64,000 nt of DNA from Fulvia fulva (GCF_020509005.1 NC_063017.1:4960001-5024000), one strand, 5' to 3'; counted from the stretch's first letter, positions 1 to 11,595 are shown. Numbers and translations: made by a program. The notes: generated by a model from the letters alone, not told the origin.

Positions 1-153
1 TGCTCTTCGCACAGGTGCCGGCATCTTGGGGTTGCTCTTGCTTCACGACATCCGACTCTAAGACCTTTAATCGCTGACTGGCCACGGCTCGCCTTTGGTA
101 CGGCGACAGCATCAGAAGACAGATTGTCAACCATCTTGAGTGCTATCTCGGCC

Positions 154-1431
154 ATGGTCGTAGCTGGTCCGCCTGGAGCATGTCGAATTCTGGAGCATCC
201 TGTCGAGCTCATCGAGCTCATCGAGCTCATCGAGCTCATGCTCACACGCGGTGACCGGACCGACATCTTGAACACTAGAGCAACATGCAGGGATCTCGAG
301 GCCAAATCGAGAGCGATGCTGATCGACAATTTCTTTCGTGACCGAACCTTTATTTTGGCGGACAGAACAAGTATCAGCCGTCTGCTCGGGATCTCGAAGC
401 ACCCTGTCTTCTCTAAGACCATGCAATCTATCATCTTCACTGTTGAACAGCTTCGACCTCTTGATAGACGATGGCATCAGTCTACAACCGCTGGAAGTGT
501 TGATCTCAGCACAACGCCTAGAGAGAAGAGAATCATGCTGAGGGAGACAGCAAAGGTGATTGCATCTCCAAAGGACGAAGCGAAGCGTTGTCAGCACGAA
601 GTTGAAACACAGCTCACTGCAATGTTTACCAACTTCCTCCACGCGGCATGTGTACTCGCTATCTTCGCAGTCCATGACTGTAATATGGAGTCAACAGGAC
701 GTCGATGCGGAGTCTATGGGTTGAGTCGTCGAGGCGGGCTGTCTGAGTACCCCAAACCAGTGGCAGGGTCCACCTTATTGCACCCAGGCTACGCATGCAA
801 CATCATCCTGGGAACTCTCATCCGGTCAGGCTACCCGCCAGAGGTTGTTGAGCTAGGCAGCATCTACATATCGAACCTCCGTTTCGACGACAACGTCTTT
901 GTTGCGTCCAGACTGCGTCGACTAGTCCTCGACATCGATTGTACTGCCAGATTTGGATCTAGCAATGAAGACGAAACCAACACGATGCAGACGGATATGG
1001 CAACATTGTCTCGCCTCCTATTAACAGCAACAGAGCTACGGGATCTGGCGCTGGAGACCCACATTGATCCAGGAGCACAGCGCCGGGGAGCAATTCTAAA
1101 CAGCATTCTCGGCATTCCAAACACGGCGCTCATGAGACTCGAGTGCTTGATAATCGACCATCTGATCCTCAACCAACCGTCAGCATTGGAAGACTGTGCC
1201 AAGGTCCGGCGGCAGACTCTGCGGGTGGTGAAAGTTGGTTCGTGGGAACCTCGTCGTGATAGCCAGATGGAGGATATCAACTTGAGGGTCTTATTTGGAG
1301 TGCCGAGAAAGAGGATATGGAAGTTTGCATTCACACGAAACGAGGCAGAGCTAAGGGGAGGTATTGAAGAGAAGTGCAGTCTCGCTTTCGTTGAATTTGT
1401 GCTCGTGCGCCGTACTTGGGCTCGCCTATGA
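154..1431 (+). CDS. F-box-like hypothetical protein (paralogue 1)
   Basis: Single-exon protein of 425 aa. I chose the ATG at 154 (context GGCCATGG); the open frame extends upstream to 124 but without an ATG. The N-terminus has an F-box-like leucine-rich segment (PVELIELI ... ILNTRATCRDLEAKS), followed by a stretch (FILADRTSISRLLGISKHPVFSK) that I recognise from large families of F-box-like hypothetical proteins in dothideomycete genomes. The rest is leucine-rich without a clear LRR ladder. F-box proteins generally recruit substrates to SCF ubiquitin ligases; that role here is inference. The next gene is a broken tandem copy: DRTSxSxLLxISxHPVFSxTM is shared at the N-side and LMxLECL...RxxLRVV near the C-terminus. 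No domain search was possible, so the family label is moderate and the coding call stronger. Confidence 0.7.
   Translation: MVVAGPPGACRILEHPVELIELIELIELMLTRGDRTDILNTRATCRDLEAKSRAMLIDNFFRDRTFILADRTSISRLLGISKHPVFSKTMQSIIFTVEQLRPLDRRWHQSTTAGSVDLSTTPREKRIMLRETAKVIASPKDEAKRCQHEVETQLTAMFTNFLHAACVLAIFAVHDCNMESTGRRCGVYGLSRRGGLSEYPKPVAGSTLLHPGYACNIILGTLIRSGYPPEVVELGSIYISNLRFDDNVFVASRLRRLVLDIDCTARFGSSNEDETNTMQTDMATLSRLLLTATELRDLALETHIDPGAQRRGAILNSILGIPNTALMRLECLIIDHLILNQPSALEDCAKVRRQTLRVVKVGSWEPRRDSQMEDINLRVLFGVPRKRIWKFAFTRNEAELRGGIEEKCSLAFVEFVLVRRTWARL
205..240 (+). repeat. 9-bp tandem repeat inside the F-box-like gene
   Basis: Four near-perfect copies of GAGCTCATC, encoding an E-L-I tripeptide repeat; the last unit ends ATG, giving ELM. 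It lies in the F-box-like segment. The tandem paralogue has no such run, so the array probably expanded by slippage in this copy. Each unit is in frame and adds three residues. Confidence 0.9.
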
Positions 1432-1593
1432 ATGATGATTGCTCTTGCGTTGTTGAGTGAGCGGGTGGGTGCCACATTGGAGTCCTGTGTTCTACGTTCA
1501 GGTTGCCCAGGCTCTGGCATCTGAATCGCGTGCATACTGACTTCCAAACTTAGCCAGACTGAGCATTGGGTTTGACGGCGCGAACCTTGCTGT

Positions 1594-3084
1594 ATGACCT
1601 CAGCTTCTCGCCGTCCTGCTTTCCCCTTCACCGCTCACACATTGAAGACGCTTGCTATCAACATCGCGGTCGAGGACTGTACGGACCCCGACATGGACAG
1701 CCCGCTCATCGAATTAGCTGTGGAGCTGAAAGAGCTGATTGGATCTTTTTGCGACACACCAAGTCTCTTGAACCTCAGAGCGGCCTGCAACGACTTCGAG
1801 GGCGCGACACGATCGCTTCAGACCAAAAGATGTTTCCAGAGCGGCACATTCTCTCTGGGAGACAGGACGAGTATGAGCTATCTGCTTGCAATCTCTGAAC
1901 ATCCTGTCTTCTCCCTTACTATGCGCTCTGCTACGCTCGCTATCGGGGAGCTGAACGATGCTGATTTCACAAACACTATTCTTCATTGTCATCAGGGCAA
2001 AGACCTGCAGCACGGTCCCCGGGTCGGAGGGCTGCTATTAGAGAGAAGATGAAGCGACATGCGACGTTGGTAGAAGACGCGAAACGGTTTCGCGAGGAAC
2101 GAGAGGGCCAGCTCATCCGGATTCTCACAAACTTCTTGTCAATCCAATGTGTGACCAGGATCCCTGCTGTCGATGATCACTACAGAGAGTCATTCTATCC
2201 ATTCCTAAGGCCTGCGGGGACAAAGCGACTGCAGCGACTGCTCGGACACCCGCAAAAGCCAGTGGACTCACACAATCCTGCGGAACCGCAAGCATGCAAT
2301 ACGGTCCTGAGGGCGATTGTTAGATCAGGTTACCCACTACACAGTCTCGAGCTTGGCGGATGCTGCCTCGTTGGTGGAGGCGATCTTGGTGCGACTATAA
2401 GTCTCTCCAATGTTTGCATTGCAGATCGCACGTTCAGGCCTGAGTTTCTGCGACGCCTGGCGTTGACTATTGATGTGGGCCAATATGGATTTATCGCCGA
2501 CGTCGAAGACCTTACCGCAGCGTGGACCAGGTACATCGACAGAAGGGCCCGACTGGCTGACATCCTGGCCCGCGCTCCCGATCTCCGGGAGCTTGCTTTA
2601 GAAGCCTTACGTACCCGATCAGCCAGCTGCGAGGCGTGCGATGATCCTGTGGTGCGTGTTGAATTCCAGACGCGAGGATCACAAGCCAAGCCTGATGAGC
2701 CTCGAATGCCTCAAACTGAAGCAAGTTCCGCTCGTTAATGCGCCCGAGATCATGCAGTGGACCAAGACGCGTCGCCACTCACTACGTGTCGTCGAGCTCG
2801 TTGGATGCCAGGAGGTTAGCCAGGATCTTCAAAACATGAATGCCGAAGTATGGGACCTCATTCACGCCCCAGAGAAATCAGATATGAAGGTTGTGATCAA
2901 TGACGAGCGTCCAGGTTTGGCGCGGGGGATGTATTGTCGATGGAGGTGGACGCAAAGGCTGTTTGACTGGAAACAAAACTACTCTCCGGTCTCACCCCCG
3001 TCTCATGTTGAGAGGCACGCAAACGACGATTGTGAGTGCGAGGCTTGGCGGACTGAACCGTTTGTATTGCCAAAGAGGCATTGA
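1594..3084 (+). pseudogene. Frameshifted tandem paralogue of the F-box-like gene
   Basis: Homology to the gene at 154-1431 runs along this interval but changes frame twice. The first part (from 1594) carries DRTSMSYLLAISEHPVFS and stops at 2052. The frame then shifts, between about 1986 and 2045, to one with REKMKRHATLVEDAKRF, REGQLIRILTNFLS and LRELALEAL. It shifts back near 2600-2620, giving DQPAARRAMIL and LMSLECLKLKQVPL, ending at 3084. The two shifts cancel. No GT-AG intron of realistic size fits either place: the candidates are about 8 and 12 bp. I therefore read a decayed duplicate rather than a spliced gene. Beyond the Met-rich C-terminal part the similarity to paralogue 1 fades. It is convergent with the protease-like gene, 31 bp apart. 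Two sequencing errors are the alternative. Confidence 0.65.
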
Positions 3085-3115
3085 GATCACGACATCGTCT
3101 TCGAGCTTTGCACTG

Positions 3116-4826
3116 CTATGGAAGCTCTGCCAGATCGGAAGTGTTCTTCGCTTCTGTCAAAGGAGGCGTCCAAAGCTCTGCTGGACGCTCCCGAACTGGA
3201 GCTTCATGCACCATCGGACTACCCTGGACTTCAGCGGTATCTTGCTTGCCGCTTGGTGCTTCATGGACCATCATCTCTCCATCAAGCTCCTGGGTCTTCA
3301 GATCACTGCGATCAGCTTTCAGCCTATTCGCGATCTGGCCATCAAGCTCTTGGCTCGATGGATGCGCCTTCGTATGCACCACACTGCCGGCCTCAAGCTC
3401 TGGACTCGGCAGCTGGCTCAAATGCTCGTCGTCTTGCTGCAAATGCTCGTAGCCATCCACCTTGTCCTCAGTGGGTTGAGACCAGCGCTTCGCTGCTCTT
3501 CTGCGTCTGCGGAACCACCAGCCAAAGGCTATCATGAACGCCACCGCCGCCACTGCACCGATCACGACTCCCACAATTGCGCCAGTACTCAGACCAGACT
3601 CTTCCTCTGAACCAGCCACAATGATGTCCGTGGTCGCGGCATCGCTTGGAAATGTGGCTTTCGAGAGATGGAACTGCGACTTGTCGTAGTCCACAGCGAG
3701 ATATGCCTCTTGCAAGAACGTTCTCCCGAGCACATACTGGGACTCGTTCTGCGCCTGCTTCAGTGGGAAGTATCGCAAACTGCTGTTGTCTGTGATACCA
3801 GCGAGTGGGAATGATGCTTCCATGTCGAACGCAGCATATGGAAACGTGATGTTGAGCGACGATGTCGATGCATCAGTGCTATCACTCACTGTGAAAGTAA
3901 TGCTGGCGTTTTGGGCAGTGAGCGTGTCATGATGGGTGTCGTTCACCAAGTACATGCTCACAGTCTCGTTCCAGGTCAGACCGAAAGCATGCTCAAACGC
4001 CGCACAGGCATCTATCGGCAGCCATATTTCTGGTATGGTCGAGTCGATGATCGTGTACATCGGCAAGCCCGCCGCGCTGTGCCTTCCGGCGTCATCGTCG
4101 ATGGCGATGCTTCTTATCGCAAGCTGGAGGTCACGGCCTGTCTCAATACCCGTCGGCGCTGTCAAAACATGCTTAACGTTCCCTCTCAGCGCATCATATC
4201 CGCCAAACGTCAAGCTGGCATGCGTTTCCGGTTGTCTATATCTAGCTCCTGCGGAGTATGCCCAGTACGAGCTCTTCACTTTCTCATCGGCAAGCAAAGT
4301 ACCCAGCGGACTCGGACGTTGGTCCACGAAGCTAGTTATATTCACTGGCCTGGGGGTCAGGCCCAGCACTCCCAGAAACGGCTGTTTCGCTGCGAAGCCA
4401 GTGATTATCTGATCTTGCAGTAACGGCGCCGTGCTGCCATCCCAGCCCAGGATTGCTATATCTCTGCCCACAAGCGAGTTCCCAGTATAGCCCAGGTCGC
4501 GCTCCGGCTCGTAGTATGGCAGCTCGAAGTATTCGTCGCCGACTCTGTCGAAACTTGTCGAGCCATTTGTTGCAAAGAGAAGTCCTCGTCGATCAGCGCA
4601 ATCGGTTGGGTCGCCTTCGGCAGCGCAGCCCTCTGGGAGGACCACCCATATTGAGGATTGTGAGGTCGATGGCAGGACTCGGACTGTCTGCGGTGGACTG
4701 CCTATCTGAAGTGCGAAAGTTGACCAAGGACCATCGTTCCCCTCCCTGGGTCTGGTCAGTCATGGAACCTGCGCTTTACTTGCGGACTACCTACCAGTAT
4801 TGACTGGGTGCGACGCTGATCGCCAT
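3116..4826 (-). CDS. Membrane-anchored aspartic-protease-like protein (peptidase A1 fold), one intron
   Basis: Two exons: 4826-4795 and 4745-3116, with a 49-bp GT-AG intron (4746-4794, donor GTAGGT, branch-like CTGAC). This gives 553 aa, starting MAISVAPSQYWEGNDGPW, the usual entry to fungal A1-like ectodomains, then FALQIGSPPQTVRV. The first catalytic position, normally D-T/S-G, reads PSTS (residues 36-39). The second reads IIDST (about 243-247) in place of DSG/DTG, so proteolytic activity is doubtful. Many N-glycosylation sequons follow. A single transmembrane helix (about 398-421, GAIVGVVIGAVAAVAF) precedes an RRRRR stop-transfer patch and a roughly 130-residue cytoplasmic tail with repeated QELDG and MVHEAP motifs. 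No signal peptide is visible; a further upstream exon is possible, since CCCTTTTAG just before the ATG looks like a splice acceptor. A surface sensor or pseudo-protease is more likely than an active enzyme. Confidence 0.8.
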
Positions 4827-5604
4827 CTTCTAAAAGGGTCAACTCCGATGTGTGTACATCATCTTGTCAACATCAATAAAGGGTTACGACAGACATCGAG
4901 ATTGGCAGTGCCAGTGTGCCAGGGCGTTACGGCAGTCCGCCTGGGAGCTGCTCGATCACACAACATCTGCAAGACCCGAAGCCATCTTTCAGCTCGGTTG
5001 CACGTCAACAGCTATCCATGCTGGTAGACAAGGATGGAACGTGTTGTCGGAGCATTTCTAGCCGAGTCCGTGGGCGGCTACTGCAACAATCTATCAAATG
5101 TGGCAAGAATAGATTGCTAGCTGGCTTGGCGATATCAAAAGACTGGGATCACGATCCTTCCGTCTACACGCACCACAGTTTTGCCCTAGACACCGATGCA
5201 CATGCGTGTGCTTCACGCTTTGTACTCCAGGTGTACGCTAGCAAGACGACATCCCCACCCACCGCTCTCGCCTTTGCGAAGATCAAGCGACCTGGGTCGG
5301 TCTCATGATCCCAACGCGTAAGCGCAGGAACGAGATCCTGGCTATGCGTACTAGCAAGTATTTCGCGTTGACTTGCAAGATGAAGATGGACAGATATACT
5401 CCGCCGACGCTTAGTGGGTCAGCTTGCGTGCCCTGCTCTGTTATACAGCATTGGACATGTCAGCAATGCGGCTGATATAACGACACTGAGCCACCCATTT
5501 GTTCAAATGTCGCTGCTATTTTACATATCAAACTTGCCGCCTGTTCCCACCGCAGTCCGAATCTATGCACAGCTGGACCTGACAATCCGAGTGATATTGG
5601 CAGC
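4827..5604. other. Divergent intergenic region
   Basis: About 780 bp between the start of the protease-like gene (minus) and the first recognised exon of the wall-protein gene (plus). It should hold both promoters and perhaps undetected 5' exons: both neighbours are expected to be secreted, yet neither shows a convincing signal peptide. Short open frames here (for example 5414-5608) show no recognisable domain. No repeat or RNA gene seen. Confidence 0.6.
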
Positions 5605-8063
5605 ATGAGCTTCACATCGTATAGTAACATATCCACGATCACGAAATCGTGTACGACCAACAGCGGTCAGGTCCCCTGCACTGTTGGACTCTACCCAGCA
5701 GCAGTTGGTGTTTGGGGTACTGCGGTCACTTCTGGCAATGGCACTGAAGGCATACCTACTATCGCCACAACAAGGTTCTACCTGGATCCAGACACCAATG
5801 CTACTGTCTCTTCATCTGTGATCTGCAACTGGGAGCAATACTCATCCGCATACGTGGTGCCTGGGAGGAACGCATCGCAGGCAGGCTACTATACCGTCAA
5901 CAGCGATTGCGCTTTGATAGGCGTGCTTCGCCGCGATCAAGAGTGGTATTGGCGATATCCTGCAATTTCGGCGTAAGCACACGCACTGAACGTAGAGGTC
6001 TGGTTTCGCGAGGCTGACCAGACAGGACTTATCCGAATCCTAAGCTTGATCTCGGCTCAAAGTTCGAAACATGGTACAATACTTGTCCCACTACGACCGG
6101 ACTGCCCATCCAAACAACCACAAGCTCCATTATCTACTCCGATACATGGTCGCAGAAAGTGCCGATGCCATTCTATTCGATGCCCGAATTATCGAATTAT
6201 TTGCCTGACGTCCCTGAAGTCTCATCCTGTTCAATATATCTTTATGGCTCGCCACAAACCTTGAAGCCTGCGAATCATCTGACCGAGAATCGAGTATTGG
6301 CTCGAACCACAACTGCAGCTCAGCCAGCGGACACACCTCAGCCGGAAGCTCCACAGACCACGCAGCCGAACGATGAGCCAGAAACGACTATCACTGCCAC
6401 AGTACCAGTTCTACCGACGCAGCCGACTGATGAGGCAGCGTCTCCGCAGCGACCGACTCAGGATATTCCTTCGCCCACAGCCAACCCAGGGAGTCCCACA
6501 GACGATGTGGCGGAGGAGAGCGCCCCTGAGCAAGACGAAGACGCAGATCCGACCCCGATCAACCAAGATCCGATATGGTCAATCATAGGCGAAGCTGCTG
6601 AGCAGGCTTCACAGGCAGCACCATCGTCCCCAACTCAAGCAGATTCCCCAGGTCCCTCCGAAGATGCAGATCAATCTGACGACAATCCTGCGGTACCAAT
6701 CGTCATTCAGCCGCAGGACAGCTCGAATGAAAGTGCGAACTCAGGTGATGCAGACGAGACTAACGATTCTGGTGAGGGAGATGACGAAGCGATCTCGACC
6801 GGTGGGCAGAATAACGCCGATTCGGGGAATGGCTCAGACACAGACAGCACGACTAACGAGGGAACCTCAAGTAGTGCCGGTGGCACTGAGAGCGTGAACG
6901 ATTCTGAACCGAACGGAGACTCCACTCCTACTTCTGGAACAACCGAGTCGGGTTCCAGCCTGGAAGACAATGCAGATTCCGGACAGTCGAGCGGGACTAT
7001 CAGCTCAGCCGACAGCGACTCTCAAAGTGACGAAGGAGGTCCAAGCGGCGCAGCTGGCAATGCTTCTTCTGGCAGTGACGATGAGAATGCAGGCCAAGGC
7101 ATTGTCCTGGGCACGATCCCGAGCCAAACAGACGCGAGCATTCATGTGACGGAGACCAGCGACGAAAACCCTGAGTCCGACAGTGCGCTCTCTCAGCCGC
7201 AGGGCGGCACGTCAAACCCAACGCCTGCAGCTGCTCTCACCTTTGCTGGGCCCGAGGCAACTCCAGCAGTTACGCTGCTGCCGGTTGAAGGAAGCAGTGA
7301 AGATGAAATCGAATCCATCGTAGCAGCAGGCGGCGCAAGCTATGTCGACGGTGCTGTTGTCATTGGGTCTCAGACCATTCGGCCTGGAGGACCAGCTGTA
7401 ACGCTGTCCGCCGATGGAACGTCGCCGGTCGTCAGCATACCAGCGCAAAGGCAGGGCAGGGAGTTTATGATTACCATCACTGGCGCAAGTGCATCGCAAG
7501 TATTGACCCTCTCGGCCGGTGACGGGATTGCAGCATCACAAATACGGTCTCTGATATCACAGGAGGATCTGCAGGCGACGGATAGCGCGATCGTTGTTGG
7601 TTCGCGAACGCTTGTCCCTGGTGGTAACGCAGTGACAATAAACGAGCACGACGCTACATATATTGCCAGCCTGCCTACTCCAGCAACACCAGGAGCGCCG
7701 CCTGGAGTGATTGCCATCTCCAAGCTTGACACTACGATGAGTGAGGATCTCAATGGCTACATATGTAGTGTTATCGGAGGCTGTGCAAGTCAAACGCCAA
7801 ATGCTGAGGAGAGCTCTCGGGCCATCGCCAGCCTGAGCACGGTGACAGATCAATCTTCGAGGTTATCTTCAACGGCAACTGCCCGAAGCACGACAAGTAC
7901 AGGACTCTTCAGCACGGCAGCTTCGGCGAGTATCAATGAAGACGCAGCAGCTTCTACCGGGGCCTCCGAGTCCAGCGCAAGCAGAGCACAGTCGAGCTTA
8001 CAAAGTGTACTTGGAGCCGTCCTACCAGGCGCAGTCCTCAGCCTGCTTACGTATTTCTTGTAG
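5605..8063 (+). CDS. Large GPI-anchored Ser/Thr/Asp-rich wall protein (copy 1)
   Basis: Exons 5605-5972 and 6026-8063 with a 53-bp intron (GTAAGC...GACAG, branch-like GCTGAC), giving 801 aa. The N-terminal globular part has conserved cysteines and IATTRFYLDPDTNATVSSSV; the exon junction reads SATYPNP. After PELSNYLPDVPEVSSCSI comes a roughly 400-residue acidic Ser/Thr/Asn/Gly/Pro-rich stalk. In the stalk lies a conserved island, TPINQDPIWSIIGE (about residue 298). Two modules of the form VIGSQT.RPGGPAVTL follow (about 566 and 642), then GYICSVIGGC (about 700), a Ser-rich stretch and a hydrophobic C-terminus (VLGAVLPGAVLSLLTYFL) that fits a GPI-addition signal. The neighbour at 8675 is a paralogue with the same intron position and phase. 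The start is uncertain: a signal-peptide exon may lie upstream. Adhesin or structural wall role is inference. Confidence 0.75.
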
Positions 8064-8674
8064 CGACAATATGCAGGATTCCAAGTAATGCTGCCTGACT
8101 TGTAGAGAGGAAACAATCCTCCGGTGCATTTATTCCCGAGTGCGCATATTATTGATTAATGCCACGACAAGGTCACACCGGTTTGGGCATCATATATTAC
8201 TTACCGACTTGGCGCTGCCGGGCCCCTGTCGACCCACTGCGGCTGAAGGGTGGAGCCTCCTCTAGGTGCATATCAGTCTGTTGATTGGAGAATCGGGTGC
8301 ACATGTTGTATGATCATGTCAACATGTCGAGCCACGGCATGGGCGTGCTTCTGTGGAAAGACTGGTTCGACCTCTGCTCCTGGCGGCTGCAGTACATTCG
8401 GCATGTCTGGACCTCTCGGTATCCACGCGTCTATAGCCAGTAGAACACAGTTACACACCCAAAGATCTGAACCAACCAAGCCCTGAGTTAATATGATGTT
8501 GAACATGGGCGCCTACCCGACATTTTGGTGCCGATAGTGTTTGTGGATGGTCCACCTTGCACGAGTGCGTGGGTCCAATACTGCACGAACGGCGCTCACA
8601 GCCCAGCTGGCGGATGTCTTCGCCTTCAGCCCTACCCAGCTCGGTTGAGATCATATCGCCATACTGTCGAGTCC
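8064..8674. other. Intergenic region between the tandem wall-protein genes
   Basis: About 610 bp with no coding signal I would support. It holds the 3' region of copy 1 and the promoter of copy 2. Short frames here (8250-8486, 8273-8506 minus) look random. The first exon of copy 2 may begin earlier than I placed it, because the frame is open back to 8525. Confidence 0.55.
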
Positions 8675-11595
8675 ATGCGCTTCCCAGCGACTTCGCTGAT
8701 CGTCACATTCGACCTTTTGTTTCGTACGACGAAAGTGTTCGGCGGACGCTGTCTTGCTGTAACAGCAAACATGTCAGGTACATTCGATCCATATCAATAG
8801 ATTGACATGCATTTTGACAGAGTTAGTGACAACACCCACCTATGGGAACTCGACATCCACAGCTTCAGCTTGTACATTCTACGGCGGCCCGTCATGCGTT
8901 GTCGATTTCAAGCCGGCGTTTGCCTATTGGGGCGGTGCTATTATGGTCACAAGAAATGCGTCAACAACTGGAACCGTGACTGAGTCGACAATGCCTCCCA
9001 TTGCTACGACTCGATACTATGTGGATCCAGACAGTAATCGTACAGTCTCTTCGAGCTTGATATGCAACTGGAGCCTTTACGAGTCAGAGTACTACAACGA
9101 GGGAACGACTACGACTCAGCCCGATTCCTACCCGTCGACTCAGCCCGGATATTATACAGTCAACTCCCAATGCTCGCTTCTAGGAGTGTTCCCAGGGCTA
9201 CTTGATAACAACGGGACATGGCATCATTTGACGGCGTAGGTAATGCAACCATCAGAGACTGTCACGCCACGCTGATAACTCATGTAGGACTTACCCAGAC
9301 CCTCTCATCGACCTTGGTAACACCATTAGGATCACGACAAGACTGTGCCCGTCCACGATTCACACCATTGTAACAACATCAGTGACCTACACAGACGAGT
9401 TCTCCTCTTACATCGAGACAATTCACCCTTCAGGTGCTTCAGGCGTCGAGACGAGCACGGGCATTGCGTTCCCGTGGTGGACCTTCCCAGAGTTGACAAA
9501 CTATCTCAGCGACATCCCGGAGCTGTCTAGTTGTTCTATATCACTCGGTGGTTCGCCAGCACACTTACGAGGAGCTAGTTACTTGACTGAGAATGTCGTA
9601 CTACCGCGAACGACGCAAGCCTCGTCCACCCAAGCGAAACAGCCAGCTCCTGATTCCTCCACTGTTGCCCGTCCAAGCGCTGAGCCCGAGCCAGCATCTT
9701 CTACTCCTGCCAGTCCGGTATCCAGACCTGACGCAATCGCTACTAGCAGTACACCACCAGTCCCGTCGCCCACACAGCCCGGCGACTCGACCGAGCCCGA
9801 TAACGACGATCCTGCCTCGCCGGACGACTCGATCACGGATGACTCTGCCACAGATGATCCCGGCACAGACGACTCATCTCCGAACGACGCTTCCTCTCCA
9901 TCACCCTCAGCTACTCTAACTCAAGGCAACGAAGAGTCTACACCGATCAATCAAGATCTAATATGGTCAGCTATAGGTGAGATTGGGCAGGATGAGTCGA
10001 ACTCAACCACCTCATCATATGACAGCAACATGGATGATTCTGGAGGCTGGCAAGGGGACAACGACTCCACATCAAACCCGACGGAAGGTACGAATCAGTC
10101 CGAGGACGACACCGCAGTACAACCCATTGATCAATCTACCGATGACAATCCGAGTTCTTCTGGAAGTACGGATAACCCCGGCAACTCGCAGGATGAGGAT
10201 AACTCGACAAGTTCTGGCGACACAATTGGCGACACCGATACAGACGGCTCACAAACACCTGGTGGCTCGCCAACTGAAGTGCCTGCCGGCGTTGTGGTCA
10301 CAATGACAAGCAGCGGAACGCCAGTTGCCTTCACAGTGGTTCTGACCAACGATGACCGCGATGATGCGGTACAATCTTTCGTGGCCGCAAACGGGGCATC
10401 TGTGACAAGCAATGCTTTGGTCGTCGGTACGCAGACTATCGAGGCGGGCGGACCAGCTGTGACGATTACGAACGATGGACAGACGCAAGTCTTGAGCGTT
10501 CCGGCGCAGACTCAAGATCCTGCTGTTGTCGTGACCGCAACGGACAGCAGTGGCCAAGAAGCCGTGGTAACCCTTTCTGCTGGTAGTGCTGCCGACCAAG
10601 ACGCTGTTCAGTCCATAGTCGCGGCACAAGGGGTAGTGGTCGATGGAAGTGCCGTAATCATCGGCTCACAGACTTTGCAACCTGGGAGACCTGCCGTGAC
10701 TGTCTCGAACGACGAAGTCACCCAAGTCCTGAGCCTTCCATTGCCGACCGCGGGTAGTCCTATCGTTGTCACAGCGACTGACAGCAATGGACAAGCAGTA
10801 GCTGTCACTATGTCTGCTGATAACCAAGCAGCAGTCCAAGCCTTGGTATCCGGCTACAGTGCTCAGTACGAAGACGGTGCTCTGGTCATTGGGACACAAA
10901 CTCTGGTCCCTGGTGGTCCTGCAATCACCATCGCCGGCTCGGAGTACACCGGTGCAGTGAGCCTGCCGGCGTCGTCGTCCGACGACACTATCTCCGTCGG
11001 CATTCCTGCAGAAGATGGCAAGACTCAAGAGGTTGCGATCGTCTCGAACGGTGATCTGGATGATAGCGAAGTGCAGTCATTGCTGGCAGTAAACGACGCC
11101 CACGTCACCGATGGCATGGTTGTCGTCGGCACGCAGACCCTAACACGGGGTGGAACTGGCATTACATTGACTGAAGGTGGCCAAACACAAGTGACCAGCT
11201 TGCCTGAACAGCCAAGAGCGACTGCGTCTGGACCCCTTACAACTGGTAGTCAAGTGGTATATCCTGGTGGAAGTCCTGTCACCATCACCAGCAATGACAG
11301 AACGCAGGTCATGAGCTTGCCGACCCTCGTGCCGGGCAGCAGTGGGCTGGTCAGCTCAGTGATAATCGCCAATGCGTCTACTACGACGACTGAGGGCATT
11401 GGTGACTACATCTGCAGTGTGATGGGCAGCTGCTCGACAGCCGTCGATGCATCGAAATCCAGAACGGACGCAGCTGATGTCACTGGCACCAGCGATGAGA
11501 CATCCACGCCTACTGGGGATGCTAGAGGAATGGCTCTGCAACGTGTATCGTGGATGTTGGCTACTGTTCTCCTTGTGTTTGTGGCTTTCTTGTAA
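8675..11595 (+). CDS. Large GPI-anchored Ser/Thr/Asp-rich wall protein (copy 2)
   Basis: Model: exons 8675-8777, 8821-9235 and 9288-11595, introns of 43 and 52 bp, 941 aa. The second intron matches the paralogue's intron in position and phase (junction TATYPDP). The N-terminal domain has IATTRYYVDPDSNRTVSSSL, then PGYYTVNSQCSLLGV and PELTNYLSDIPELSSCSI. An acidic Ser/Thr/Asp/Pro stalk carries TPINQDLIWSAIGE (about residue 390). Five modules follow, of the type VVGTQT.xxGGPAVTI....TQVLSLP, near residues 550, 630, 705, 783 and 826, against two in copy 1. DYICSVMGSC (about 879) comes before a hydrophobic tail (WMLATVLLVFVAFL) that suits GPI attachment. The first exon (MRFPATSLIVTFDLLF...) is only weakly signal-peptide-like and is the least certain part. 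Probably a wall-linked surface protein; ligand unknown. Confidence 0.75.

Noticed and set aside
864..1631. 255-aa minus-strand open frame
   Set aside because: Antisense to the F-box-like gene; no recognisable domain, and the plus-strand frame has a homologue next door.
9579..10412. Minus-strand open frames inside the second wall-protein gene
   Set aside because: Low-complexity Ser/Asp codons on the plus strand create open antisense frames; the plus strand has the paralogue match and intron structure.
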